From the NCBI GenBank assembly GCA_030603035.1, contig JAUVYQ010000058.1, positions 1 to 15,097 of the forward strand: DNA of 15,097 nucleotides. Direction: 5' to 3'. This DNA is from Phycisphaerae bacterium. Lineage in GTDB: Bacteria > Planctomycetota > Phycisphaerae > Sedimentisphaerales > SG8-4. Of the stretch, positions 4,702 to 12,423 are shown in pieces. The notes below the pieces were generated by a model. The model ran no database searches. It saw only the letters and a list, made by a program, of their open reading frames with translations, and was not told the origin of the DNA. Position 1 is the first letter of the stretch; the number at the start of each line of letters is the position of its first letter. Both the position numbers and the translations under genes were made by a program.

Positions 4702-7680
4702 TCAATTACTCTCAATTTTTTTCAGGGCATCAGCCGCACTCCTGCGAACATTGCGGTCATCATCCTCAAGAGCTTCCTTCAGTGCAGGCCCGGCGGCCTT
4801 GGCTTGTGGTCCCATTGAGCCCAAAGCATCGGCTGCGCACTTGCGGACATATGTTTCTTCATCCTTGAGAGTTTCTATGAGTGTAGGAACCGCCGTCTTG
4901 CCCTGAGGCCCCATATATCCCAAAGCACGCACCACACTTTTACGCAGGTCTGATGCCATATGTTTTCCCCAGCGTAAGTCCTTTTCTTCAAGCATCTTTA
5001 TGAGTGCAGGAACTGCTGGTTCATATTTCAAACGTCCCAAAGCCTCGGCCGCTTCAGAACGTACTCCAGGAGCTTCACTTTCGTCTTCAAGTGCTGCAAC
5101 CAGAACTGGAATTGCAGGCATAGCTTTATCTCCCATTAGCCCCAAAGCATTAGCCGCAGCACCTCGCATGTGTGAGTCCTGCCCTATATGCCTCAGTTCG
5201 CCTCTTTGTCTAAGTATTCTTGTAAGCACTGGAACCGCATCGGCGAACTTCAATTGTCCCAGGGCTTTAGCTGCTGAGCAACGGTAACCTACATTTTCAC
5301 TTTCATCTTCCACAACCGCCATAAGAGTTGGGATGGCGGGCTTGGCCACGGGACCCATTAAACCCAAAGCTCGTGCAGCCTCTCTGCGCAGCATGAACTC
5401 ACCCGGCCCAGTCTTTTTTCCCATGAATATCTCGACAAGGACAGAAACGGCATCCTCAGCCTTTAAGCGTGCCAGGGTCTGGGCCGCTTCAATACGACAC
5501 ATTTCGTTCTCAGTTTCGTTTTCCAGAATTTCAATAAGGTTGGGAATTGCTCGCCTGGCCTCTGGGCTGCGGATCATTCGTAAACCGGCGATTGCACTGC
5601 GACGAGTTTTCATGTCAGGGCTTCTTAACTTTTCTATAAACCCTGGAACGTACAGTGCATCGCCACAAATTGACCTGAGAGCATCTCTCGCGGCGTGGCC
5701 CATATAACCTCTGTTGGCTTCGGTAATCTTGTTCAGTGCTGGAACAGCAGCCTTTGCAGCAGGTCCGATAGCTCCTAAAGCATCTGCTGCCTCCGCTTTC
5801 AAAAAGTTGTCTTCTTTACTGAGTATATCTATATAGATTGGAATCGCCTCAACAGCATTAAGTTTACATAAAGCTTCCTTTGACCTTTGACTAATCGTAT
5901 AATCAGGATCGCCTGCTGCTTCAATAAGGACTGGAGCTACTTCTTTTGAGATTTCGGCTAAATCGGTTTTACTCCATTTCATTTCCCGAAAGATTTCTGA
6001 GGCTGCTCGACGAACTTTAATATTTTCATCCTTGAGTGCTTCCAGAACGAAAGGTACAGCTTTCTGACCTACCGTCACAAGAACTTCAATTCCCTGGCTG
6101 CGGACCTTGTAATCCGTGTGGCGGAGTTTTTCGAGGGCAGATCCAATCTGTGGCATTAGCTCCTTAACTTTCTCCTCGTGAACAATCGCTTTTTTCTCTT
6201 CAATTATTTTGATAAGTTCTGCAGCTCTTTGCAGCTCAATCTCTTTTAACGCATCAGTTGCAAACCTTCGAACTGCTTCATCCTCGTAATCGAGGTATTT
6301 AGCGAGTTCCGCAAAGGCCGCATTCGCTGATGGTCCCATTTTTCGGAGAATTGTACAGGCTCGCATTTTTGTGTATGGATTTTCATCATGCAGAAGTTTG
6401 ATAAGTTCCGGAATGGCGGTTTCCGCTTTATCCGATAGGATTGTCCCGAGCACCTCGGCAATACTCCCACCACGGTCTACACTGAGGTCCTTTGGCCGTT
6501 TTACAAGGGCAATAAGAGCCGAGATTTCCTCTGAACCCATAGCTGGGGGGTTTTGACCTTTCAATGCATTCATAGCGTCCCACCAAACGTGTTTATCTTG
6601 GTCAGTAATAGCATTAAAGATCAAATGAAAATCTGGTTTAATAGATGTTTGCTCAGTTGTGGATAATGCGACTGCAGCCCAGTATCGGGTATATTTGTCA
6701 GGATTCTTCTGAGCCTGACCCAAAGCTTTCACCCCTTCAGGTCCGGCATCCCTGGCAAGTTTGCGAATAGCCGCCCAGCGAACTTTGCTGTCCTCATTCT
6801 TTAAGTCGTTAATGAGGGTCGGAATTTCTTCAGAAGGAATTCTTGGGGAGGTGATTTCTGGTTTAATACTCCTTGCTTGTTCTCTACGGGGTCTTTCCTT
6901 CTCCTTCCTTAGCAATTCCAGCAACCTATCGGCATACGCTGCCAGATAAGAATCGCTCTTGGCGAGGCTTGAGAGATATCTCTCAGCTTCGGGAATATTA
7001 TTACTGTGATGCATGTAGCCAAATGCCAAAACCAGTTTGGCAATGGCGCTATCGATAGGGCTCTTGGTGTTCTGAGCAATCTGTTCCAGGGTAAGCCCGG
7101 TCCCACTCAGGGACAGTTCAGCAATCATCATTGCTGGCATAAAGCAACTGGCCATTTCTGCTTTACTAAACTTGGAACTGTCCGGAAGGAGGGCTTTGCC
7201 ATCTTTAAGTCTCTCGTATTCGTACGATGCCCATCCTTTTAACACAGCCCAACCCGTGGCCTCATCGTCCTGTATTTTATCCATATCAATTGCATCAACG
7301 GTTAGTATAACCTTTTGAAGCCTTTCCATTGCGAGGTGCTTATCTTTCAGCATTTCAGAGGCTATCTCAGCAAGGTACATATAACTAATAATTTTGTGCG
7401 TCTTTTCAGCTTCCTGCCCCACACCCTTTTTGATAATAGTTTCATATACCCTTGTAGCCTCTTGCGCGTTACCTTTATGGCGAGCAGCTGTCCCCATTCG
7501 GTAGTGAGCCCAAATGGACCTTTCCTCTTGTGATTCCATTTTGGCATCGCTTATTTGGGACTGCCCCGAATTAGTACTTTTTGCCTCAGCCAAATTCGTC
7601 GCAAATATCAAACAAAGCCCGAACAAAACCAAAACTTGAACTTTCAAATTACACCTGTCCTTCCGTTCCATCCGCTTCAT
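4702..7680 (-). CDS. exported HEAT-repeat protein embedded in the T2SS operon
   Basis: The gene encodes 992 residues from an ATG with GGAAAGG seven bases upstream. A Sec-type signal peptide is clear: basic start, hydrophobic core VQVLVLFGLCLIF (about 15-27), and likely cleavage after AEA (residue 33). Residues 50-260 are helical and contain TPR-like pairs (AHYRMGTAARHKGNAQEATR). From about residue 286 to the end there is a long run of HEAT repeats, roughly 30-40 residues each, such as PTLIETLKDEETYVRKCAAD with ALGSMGPQAK. Residues 711-929 show three copies of a two-HEAT unit. The protein therefore should form an extended periplasmic or surface solenoid for protein binding. It lies between gspF and gspG in the same orientation, with 81 bases after gspF and 44 before gspG. 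No catalytic motif is visible. A role as a chaperone or scaffold for secretion substrates is only an inference from context. Confidence 0.85.
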   Translation of the reverse strand: MKRMERKDRCNLKVQVLVLFGLCLIFATNLAEAKSTNSGQSQISDAKMESQEERSIWAHYRMGTAARHKGNAQEATRVYETIIKKGVGQEAEKTHKIISYMYLAEIASEMLKDKHLAMERLQKVILTVDAIDMDKIQDDEATGWAVLKGWASYEYERLKDGKALLPDSSKFSKAEMASCFMPAMMIAELSLSGTGLTLEQIAQNTKSPIDSAIAKLVLAFGYMHHSNNIPEAERYLSSLAKSDSYLAAYADRLLELLRKEKERPRREQARSIKPEITSPRIPSEEIPTLINDLKNEDSKVRWAAIRKLARDAGPEGVKALGQAQKNPDKYTRYWAAVALSTTEQTSIKPDFHLIFNAITDQDKHVWWDAMNALKGQNPPAMGSEEISALIALVKRPKDLSVDRGGSIAEVLGTILSDKAETAIPELIKLLHDENPYTKMRACTILRKMGPSANAAFAELAKYLDYEDEAVRRFATDALKEIELQRAAELIKIIEEKKAIVHEEKVKELMPQIGSALEKLRHTDYKVRSQGIEVLVTVGQKAVPFVLEALKDENIKVRRAASEIFREMKWSKTDLAEISKEVAPVLIEAAGDPDYTISQRSKEALCKLNAVEAIPIYIDILSKEDNFLKAEAADALGAIGPAAKAAVPALNKITEANRGYMGHAARDALRSICGDALYVPGFIEKLRSPDMKTRRSAIAGLRMIRSPEARRAIPNLIEILENETENEMCRIEAAQTLARLKAEDAVSVLVEIFMGKKTGPGEFMLRREAARALGLMGPVAKPAIPTLMAVVEDESENVGYRCSAAKALGQLKFADAVPVLTRILRQRGELRHIGQDSHMRGAAANALGLMGDKAMPAIPVLVAALEDESEAPGVRSEAAEALGRLKYEPAVPALIKMLEEKDLRWGKHMASDLRKSVVRALGYMGPQGKTAVPTLIETLKDEETYVRKCAADALGSMGPQAKAAGPALKEALEDDDRNVRRSAADALKKIESN

Positions 7681-7687
7681 TTGGACA

Positions 7688-7694
7688 CCTTTCC
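7688..7694 (-). promoter_or_regulatory. ribosome binding site of the HEAT-repeat gene
   Basis: GGAAAGG on the minus strand lies seven bases before the ATG at 7680 and fixes the start that includes the signal peptide. Confidence 0.6.
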
Positions 7695-7761
7695 AAAAAA
7701 CTAAAAATCTTAAAGCGAAAAACTATAATTCAAAACTTTCGAATGATAATTCTACGCTTTG

Positions 7762-9051
7762 TCAAAACGCACCTGTGCCGACTCCCATCATAACTATCGG
7801 CAGCAGGGTCGCCGCTATTATAAAACCTATTACCAGAGCCAGCAGCAATATCAAAATCGCCGGGAAAATCGCCATAAATCTGTTTATCACCGCGTCCGCC
7901 TCATCATCGAAAGTATCAGCGGCATTGAGCAATAATTCATCAAGTCTTCCTGTCTGCTCGCCTATCGAGGTAATTTGCACAAGCAGGGGCGGAAAATATC
8001 CCGACTCGTTCAGAGGAGCAGCCAGCGACTCACCGGCCTTGACCTTTTCAGCTACAGCATCAATTTCTCTGCCCAGCAATTCATTGCCCATCGTATCACG
8101 AACAACGCTAAGCGCCTCTAAAATGGTAACACCTCCTTTGGTCAACGCTCCGAGCGTTCTTGCAAACCTGCCCACCGCTATTGTCCGCAGTACCGAGCCC
8201 AGAAGAGGTATTTTCAGCTTAAAAGAATCCCATTTGAGTCTGCCCTTTGATTTCGTCCATTTTATCAGGTAATACAATCCGGCCACAATCAGAACGATAA
8301 CAATCCAGCCGAAATACGTTGTAAACAAACCTCTCGTGAAGTCGCTTAGCCGCAGCAGCATCTTTGTCGGCAAGGGCAGTGCCGCAAAGCCGCCCCCTAT
8401 CGTTCGTATTATCTTCGGCAGTATCGCCGTTAGTATAATAACCACCGATACAAGCCCAAGGCCCAAAACAAAAATCGGATACGCCGCGGCATTTTTCATA
8501 TTTGTTTTTATCTTCTCATCCCGGCTTAATATCTCCGCCAACTGAGTCGTCGTCTCATCGAGCATTCCGCCTGTCTCTCCGACCCTTATCATCGAAATAT
8601 ACAGCGGGCTGAAAGTATTCTCGCGCCTGGCCATAGCCTCCGAAAGCGACTGCCCGGAACTTACCGATTTCACAAGCTCAGCGAGCATTTCCTTCATTGC
8701 TGCCCTGTGCTGTTGTTCGCAAATAAGCTCAAGTCCGTTGAGCAGTGGAAGCCCCGCTCGCAAAGCCGTGCCCAACTGGGTAGTCATAGCCAGAATGTCT
8801 TTGCTGCTAATCCTTCGTGAGCCAAACCTCACAAATCCGGCCAGGTCCAATGCTGCCTTCTTGCCCAGCCCCTCCGAGGGGCGGGGCTCGCCGCCGCTGA
8901 CACTCGGCGCTCGAGCTTCTTCTGTCAGCTCTATTACGAACTGCTCCTTGTCAACCAAATCGGCAACGGCACTTTTACGGTCGGCCGCCTCAATCGTCCC
9001 TGCGACGTGTCCGCCGCCCTGATTAACTGCCTTGTAAGAAAACTGGACCAT
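7762..9051 (-). CDS. gspF: GspF inner-membrane platform protein
   Basis: The ATG at 9051 is preferred: it gives the family N-terminus MVQFSYKAVNQGG with GTIEA soon after, and 429 residues. A GTG at 9102 in frame would translate a repeat and overlap gspE. Two T2SSF domains are visible, about residues 85-208 (TTQLGTALRAGLPLLNGLEL, IRVGETGGMLDE) and 290-415 (FARTLGALTKGGVTILEALS, ITSIGEQTGRLDE). Three membrane helices lie near 192-214, 243-264 and 394-418. GspF is the polytopic platform that couples GspE ATP hydrolysis to pseudopilin addition. The gene follows gspE by 40 bases. Residues 54-63 (GEPRPSEGLG), in the linker before the first domain, are encoded by a GC-rich palindrome shared with gspJ, so the linker carries a repeat insertion that keeps the frame. 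Confidence 0.94.
   Translation of the reverse strand: MVQFSYKAVNQGGGHVAGTIEAADRKSAVADLVDKEQFVIELTEEARAPSVSGGEPRPSEGLGKKAALDLAGFVRFGSRRISSKDILAMTTQLGTALRAGLPLLNGLELICEQQHRAAMKEMLAELVKSVSSGQSLSEAMARRENTFSPLYISMIRVGETGGMLDETTTQLAEILSRDEKIKTNMKNAAAYPIFVLGLGLVSVVIILTAILPKIIRTIGGGFAALPLPTKMLLRLSDFTRGLFTTYFGWIVIVLIVAGLYYLIKWTKSKGRLKWDSFKLKIPLLGSVLRTIAVGRFARTLGALTKGGVTILEALSVVRDTMGNELLGREIDAVAEKVKAGESLAAPLNESGYFPPLLVQITSIGEQTGRLDELLLNAADTFDDEADAVINRFMAIFPAILILLLALVIGFIIAATLLPIVMMGVGTGAF
8863..8890. repeat. GC-rich palindrome inside gspF
   Basis: Arms GCCCAGCCCCT (8863-8873) and AGGGGCGGGGC (8877-8887) pair except for one A/G mismatch, around CCG. The segment 8868-8890 matches 2426-2448 in gspJ at 22 of 23 bases. 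It is read in a different frame from the gspJ copy. Confidence 0.85.
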
Positions 9052-9087
9052 TTCGTATCTCGTATTTAGTATCTCCTCTGAGATACG
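9052..9087. repeat. heptamer array and hairpin before gspF
   Basis: On the minus strand the 7-mers ATACTAA, ATACGAG, ATACGAA run directly into the gspF ATG (9052-9072). An inverted copy, GTATCTC-AGAG-GAGATAC, lies just upstream (about 9069-9086). The unit is the same ATACGNN found in the gspH leader. No normal ribosome binding site is visible between the array and the ATG. Confidence 0.75.
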
Positions 9088-9091
9088 CTTC

Positions 9092-10810
9092 TTATTCTTC
9101 ACCGATACTCTTTGAGACTCTCAAAATCTCCTCAGGAGTCGTGATACCCTTTAATACCTTGGTAAAACCGTCGTGCTCCATACTTATATGGTCTGCCGGT
9201 GCCGCCTTTATAATCTGTTCGGTCGTCGGCCTTGCTGCTATCAGTTCCCGCAGCGTACCGGTTATTCTAAGCAGCTCAAACATACCCGTCCTTCCGCTCA
9301 TCCCGGTTTGCATACACTCATTACAACCGACACCGTGATATAACTTCGTATCAGGTTTAATCACTATCGAGCTATTCAAGTTTCTAATGAGGTTTTCGTC
9401 CGGCTTGTACAGCTCTTTGCACTTCGGACAAATCTTACGTATCAGTCTTTGAGCCAGCACCGCCTCTAACGAGCTCGCTAACAGGAATGGCTCAACACCC
9501 ATATCAATCAATCTTGTAATCGCCCCCGGTGCATCGTTCGTGTGAAGTGTCGAGAAAACAAGATGTCCGGTCAACGCCGCACGAATTGATATATTAGCGG
9601 TTTCTCGGTCTCGGATTTCGCCTACCATTATAATATCCGGGTCCTGACGGAGTATATGCCTCAGGCCCATAGCAAACGTAAGCCCCCTTTTCGGATTGAC
9701 CGGCATCTGGTTGATACCTTCAAGCTGATATTCAACAGGGTCTTCTATCGTTATCATCTTCACAGCCGGCGAGTATATCTTTTTTAATGCTGCATAAAGT
9801 GTCGTTGTCTTTCCGCACCCGGTCGGCCCTGTAACAAGTACAATGCCGTGTGTCTTACGCAGACATTGATCGAAGCCTTCCAGAGACTGAGCATTCATCC
9901 CCAATTCCTCAAGCCCTATCAATGATACCGACCTGTCTAAAAGTCTCAGCTCAACAGACTCGCCGTGTACCGTCGGAACGGTCGAGACACGAATATCGAC
10001 CCTGCCGTTTTTGCCCGTAAATTCGATATGGCCGTCCTGCGGGACAAATCGTTCAGCGATATTCATATCCGCCATAATCTTAATTCGCGAAATAATCGCC
10101 GCCTGCAGTCGTTTCGATGATGGCGCCTTCTCCACAAGCATCCCGTCGATTCTGTACTTTATCTTTACCTGATGCTCAAATGGCTCGATGTGTATATCAC
10201 TTGCACGCGCCTCAATCGCTTCCAGTATTATCAAATTCACAAGATTAACCAAAGACGGCTCTCTTGCCAGTTCATGCAGCTTGGCAGGTGAGTAATCTCC
10301 GTTATCCAGCTCGGCCTCTCCCCGCTGTTCAACCGGAGCAAGATTGTCCAGCATCCTTGCCACATTGCTGCCGTAGAATTTCAGTATCGAAATTTCCATC
10401 TGTGCCGGCTCAGCATAATAACGCCTCACCGACCGGCCCGTTACCAGGCGCAGGTCCTCGATAACCTGCGTCCGGAATGGGTCCGTCATCGCCACCGCTA
10501 ACCGACCATCCTCATGCCGTATCGGTAAAATCTTGTATTTGCTGACCAGCTCCGCGGGCACAAGCGTAATGATTTCAGGGCTTATCGAAACATCGGTCAA
10601 ATCTACCCTTTTTATCCCCACCTGGAGCGCAAGTGCTTCATTCAACTGAGCTTGCGTTATATAGCCAAGTCTCAACAAAATCTGGCCCAATCGCTGATAT
10701 TTAACCTCTTGTTCTGCAAGCGCAAATCTGAGGCCGGTCTCGTCCAAATACGATTTTTCACAAAGCAACTGACCTAATTTTTTCCTTCTCTGTGAGTTCA
10801 CTCCAGCCAC
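9092..10810 (-). CDS. gspE: GspE/PilB-type secretion ATPase
   Basis: The gene encodes 572 residues from GTG at 10810; a second GTG three codons later is also possible. The N-terminus (about 5-150) is an MshEN/GspE-N domain with LGQLLCEKSYLDE and LGQILLRLGYITQAQLNEAL. The ATPase core follows: SDIHIEPFEHQVKIKYRIDG (205-223), Walker A GPTGCGKT (328-335), Asp box ITIEDPVEY (353-361), Walker B with PDIIMVGEIRD (391-401), His box STLHTND (420-426). A tetracysteine zinc motif is complete: C461, C464, C496, C499. GspE forms a cytoplasmic hexamer that drives pseudopilus growth. It is the first gene of the operon, after a strong promoter. PilB of type IV pili is a close relative, but the downstream gspF-G-H-I-J-K order argues for T2SS. 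Confidence 0.95.
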   Translation of the reverse strand: MAGVNSQRRKKLGQLLCEKSYLDETGLRFALAEQEVKYQRLGQILLRLGYITQAQLNEALALQVGIKRVDLTDVSISPEIITLVPAELVSKYKILPIRHEDGRLAVAMTDPFRTQVIEDLRLVTGRSVRRYYAEPAQMEISILKFYGSNVARMLDNLAPVEQRGEAELDNGDYSPAKLHELAREPSLVNLVNLIILEAIEARASDIHIEPFEHQVKIKYRIDGMLVEKAPSSKRLQAAIISRIKIMADMNIAERFVPQDGHIEFTGKNGRVDIRVSTVPTVHGESVELRLLDRSVSLIGLEELGMNAQSLEGFDQCLRKTHGIVLVTGPTGCGKTTTLYAALKKIYSPAVKMITIEDPVEYQLEGINQMPVNPKRGLTFAMGLRHILRQDPDIIMVGEIRDRETANISIRAALTGHLVFSTLHTNDAPGAITRLIDMGVEPFLLASSLEAVLAQRLIRKICPKCKELYKPDENLIRNLNSSIVIKPDTKLYHGVGCNECMQTGMSGRTGMFELLRITGTLRELIAARPTTEQIIKAAPADHISMEHDGFTKVLKGITTPEEILRVSKSIGEE

Positions 10811-10848
10811 CCACTATGTTCGGAATGCAATACGTCTGCGAAACCCTA

Positions 10849-10877
10849 ATTATATATAAATATAGAACTTACGTCAA
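10849..10877 (-). promoter_or_regulatory. sigma70-type promoter of the gsp operon
   Basis: On the minus strand TTGACG (10877-10872) and a perfect TATAAT (10854-10849) are separated by 17 bases. A start near 10842 would give a 5' leader of about 32 bases before the gspE GTG. This is the best promoter match in the window and is placed to drive the whole operon. Confidence 0.75.
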
Positions 10878-11267
10878 GAAAAGAGCGTCTGCCTAACCTC
10901 AATGGACTTGCCGTAAGCAAAACCCTCAACATCAATAATGCAACAATATCCGCTGAGAACAAAGTAAAACGTATGTAAAATAATCAACCGGCTTTTTTAT
11001 AAGACGTTTACACCATAATTAGACGCTTGAGATCGCCGTTTTGTTACAAAAAAATGTTTTTTTATTGGCAAAAACTCGCAATAGCTGACAATTAGCGATG
11101 TTTATTTCGCAAAAATGCTAAATTCTCGAACTGGATTTAAGGCCCCCCTTATGTGCACTTGTCCCGTTAGAAGTAACTCGTCACCGGAACAGTCGGATGC
11201 TCGGTTTCAAGAAGACCTGCCACAACATCCACACTTCCGGATAGTTACAAGCACATTAAGAAATTAA
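10878..11267. other. non-coding stretch between the gsp promoter and tRNA-Ser
   Basis: No open frame of note or recognisable RNA is seen. The part nearest gspE is AT-rich with runs of A and T (11045-11065). The part nearest the tRNA (11140-11260) is of mixed composition and has no clear terminator. Confidence 0.5.
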
Positions 11268-11354
11268 CGGAGAGGGCGGGATTCGAACCCGCGGTACCCT
11301 TCCGGGCACACCGGTTTTCGAAACCGGCTCCTTCAGCCACTCGGACACCTCTCC
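11268..11354 (-). tRNA. tRNA-Ser (anticodon CGA)
   Basis: The minus strand folds as a class II tRNA. The acceptor GGAGAGG pairs with CCTCTCC and is followed by discriminator G, normal for serine. The anticodon arm is CCGGT-TTCGAAA-ACCGG with anticodon CGA, reading UCG. A long variable arm (GTGCCCGGAAGGGTACC) and a T arm with GGTTCGAATCC follow. The 3' CCA is not encoded and must be added after transcription. Confidence 0.96.
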
Positions 11355-11370
11355 ACAACAGCATCTATAA

Positions 11371-11399
11371 CCTATACACCCGATAGGCTGAAATTGCAA
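11371..11399 (-). promoter_or_regulatory. possible promoter of tRNA-Ser
   Basis: On the minus strand TTGCAA and TATAGG are separated by 17 bases and end 16 bases before the tRNA. Each hexamer matches the sigma70 consensus at four of six positions, so support is modest. Confidence 0.35.
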
Positions 11400-11410
11400 G
11401 GACATTAAGC

Positions 11411-11434
11411 AGGGGCGGTTCGCGAACCGCCCCT
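11411..11434. repeat. perfect 24-bp palindrome
   Basis: AGGGGCGGTTCG is followed directly by its exact reverse complement CGAACCGCCCCT. It lies between the divergent tRNA-Ser and hisA genes. It has no loop, and only a mixed A/T run (not a clean T tract) follows on the plus strand, so a dispersed repeat is likelier than a terminator. Confidence 0.85.
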
Positions 11435-11476
11435 ACTAAAATTTTTGCCGATAGAATAATATTCGGCCAAAATTCA

Positions 11477-11505
11477 TTGAAGTAATAAAAGCATTCATCT
11501 AAAAT
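11477..11505 (+). promoter_or_regulatory. sigma70-type promoter of hisA
   Basis: TTGAAG (11477-11482) and TAAAAT (11500-11505) are separated by 17 bases, about 50 bases upstream of the hisA ATG. Confidence 0.55.
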
Positions 11506-11558
11506 CCTACGAATTGCTATCAAGAGTTTCATAGTTTGAGGGTTTTAGAGGTTAAGAT

Positions 11559-12272
11559 ATGTATATCATACCGGCAATCGACCTAATGGACGGTAAATGC
11601 GTCAGACTTATTCAGGGCGAATATCACCGCCAGATAACCTACGAGAACGACCCCGTCAAGCAGGCGCAGGAATTCAGGCAGGCCGGAGCAGAGTGGCTGC
11701 ATATCGTCGATCTGGACGGGGCCCGGCTCGGCAGGCCGGTTAATACCGATACAATATCAGCCATAGCGGCTACCGGACAACTCAAAATCGAGGTTGGCGG
11801 CGGACTGCGCGACGAAGCCTCCATAAAACAACTGCTTGGTATGGGCGTCGAAAGGGTGATAATCGGCACGAAGGCCGTAAGCGACTTCGAGTGGTTCGCC
11901 CAGTGCGCCGAGAAGTTCAGCGGTAAAATTGTACTCGGCCTTGATGCACGAGGCTCAAAAGTTGCCAGTCACGGCTGGACGCAGGACAGCGCGACAGACC
12001 TGTTGGAGTTCGCAGCCGAAGCGGCGAAACTGCCTCTGGCGGCAATAATATATACCGACATCACCAGGGACGGGATGATGGCAGGGCCAAACCTCGAAAG
12101 AACAAAGGCACTTGTCCAGGCGGTAGAGGTGCCCGTTATCGCTTCAGGGGGCGTAAGAGAAGTAAGCGATATTAAAAAACTGGCCGAATTGGCGGTCGAA
12201 GCGGCGATAATCGGCAGAAGCCTATACGAAGGCACGCTCAAACTTTCCAACGCAATAAACGCAGCAAAGTAG
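11559..12272 (+). CDS. hisA: HisA, phosphoribosylformimino-AICAR-phosphate isomerase
   Basis: The 237-residue product has the normal HisA length and a full set of motifs on a TIM barrel. It converts ProFAR to PRFAR, the fourth step of histidine synthesis, in the cytoplasm. The catalytic aspartates are D8 in IPAIDLMDGKCVRL and D129 in LGLDARG. Phosphate-binding loops are VGGGLRD (79-85), VIASGG and IIGRSLYEG near the end; YTDITRDGMMAGPN is also typical. AGAGG seven bases before the ATG is a good ribosome binding site. HisF is the paralogue, but the N-terminal DLMDGKCVRL and the overall motif set fit HisA. No other his gene is in view, so histidine genes are at least partly scattered. The following gene may be co-transcribed, as no terminator separates them. 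Confidence 0.96.
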   Translation: MYIIPAIDLMDGKCVRLIQGEYHRQITYENDPVKQAQEFRQAGAEWLHIVDLDGARLGRPVNTDTISAIAATGQLKIEVGGGLRDEASIKQLLGMGVERVIIGTKAVSDFEWFAQCAEKFSGKIVLGLDARGSKVASHGWTQDSATDLLEFAAEAAKLPLAAIIYTDITRDGMMAGPNLERTKALVQAVEVPVIASGGVREVSDIKKLAELAVEAAIIGRSLYEGTLKLSNAINAAK

Positions 12273-12423
12273 CCACCCCGGGACGGTCCCCGACCTTGAG
12301 GAACCCTGGCGGCGGTAACGGGAATAACACGCCAAAAGAGTCGCTGCCGCAGTCCTATAAGATTAGCTCACCACAAAAGAGGCCCTTTTAAGAAAAACAG
12401 AAAATGCAAATTTGGAGTTGAGC

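Noticed and set aside
7710..7765. Perfect TTGACA just at the gspF stop, as a possible internal promoter for the HEAT gene
   Set aside because: No acceptable -10 hexamer lies 16-18 bases away; the nearest TATAGT is 32 bases downstream.
11163..11172. CCCGTTAGAA as another copy of the gspJ leader element
   Set aside because: Only ten bases match, the opposite arm TCTAACGGG is missing nearby, and a chance match cannot be excluded.
12280..12290. GGGAC-G-GTCCC after hisA as a terminator
   Set aside because: The one-base loop is too small to fold and no T tract follows.
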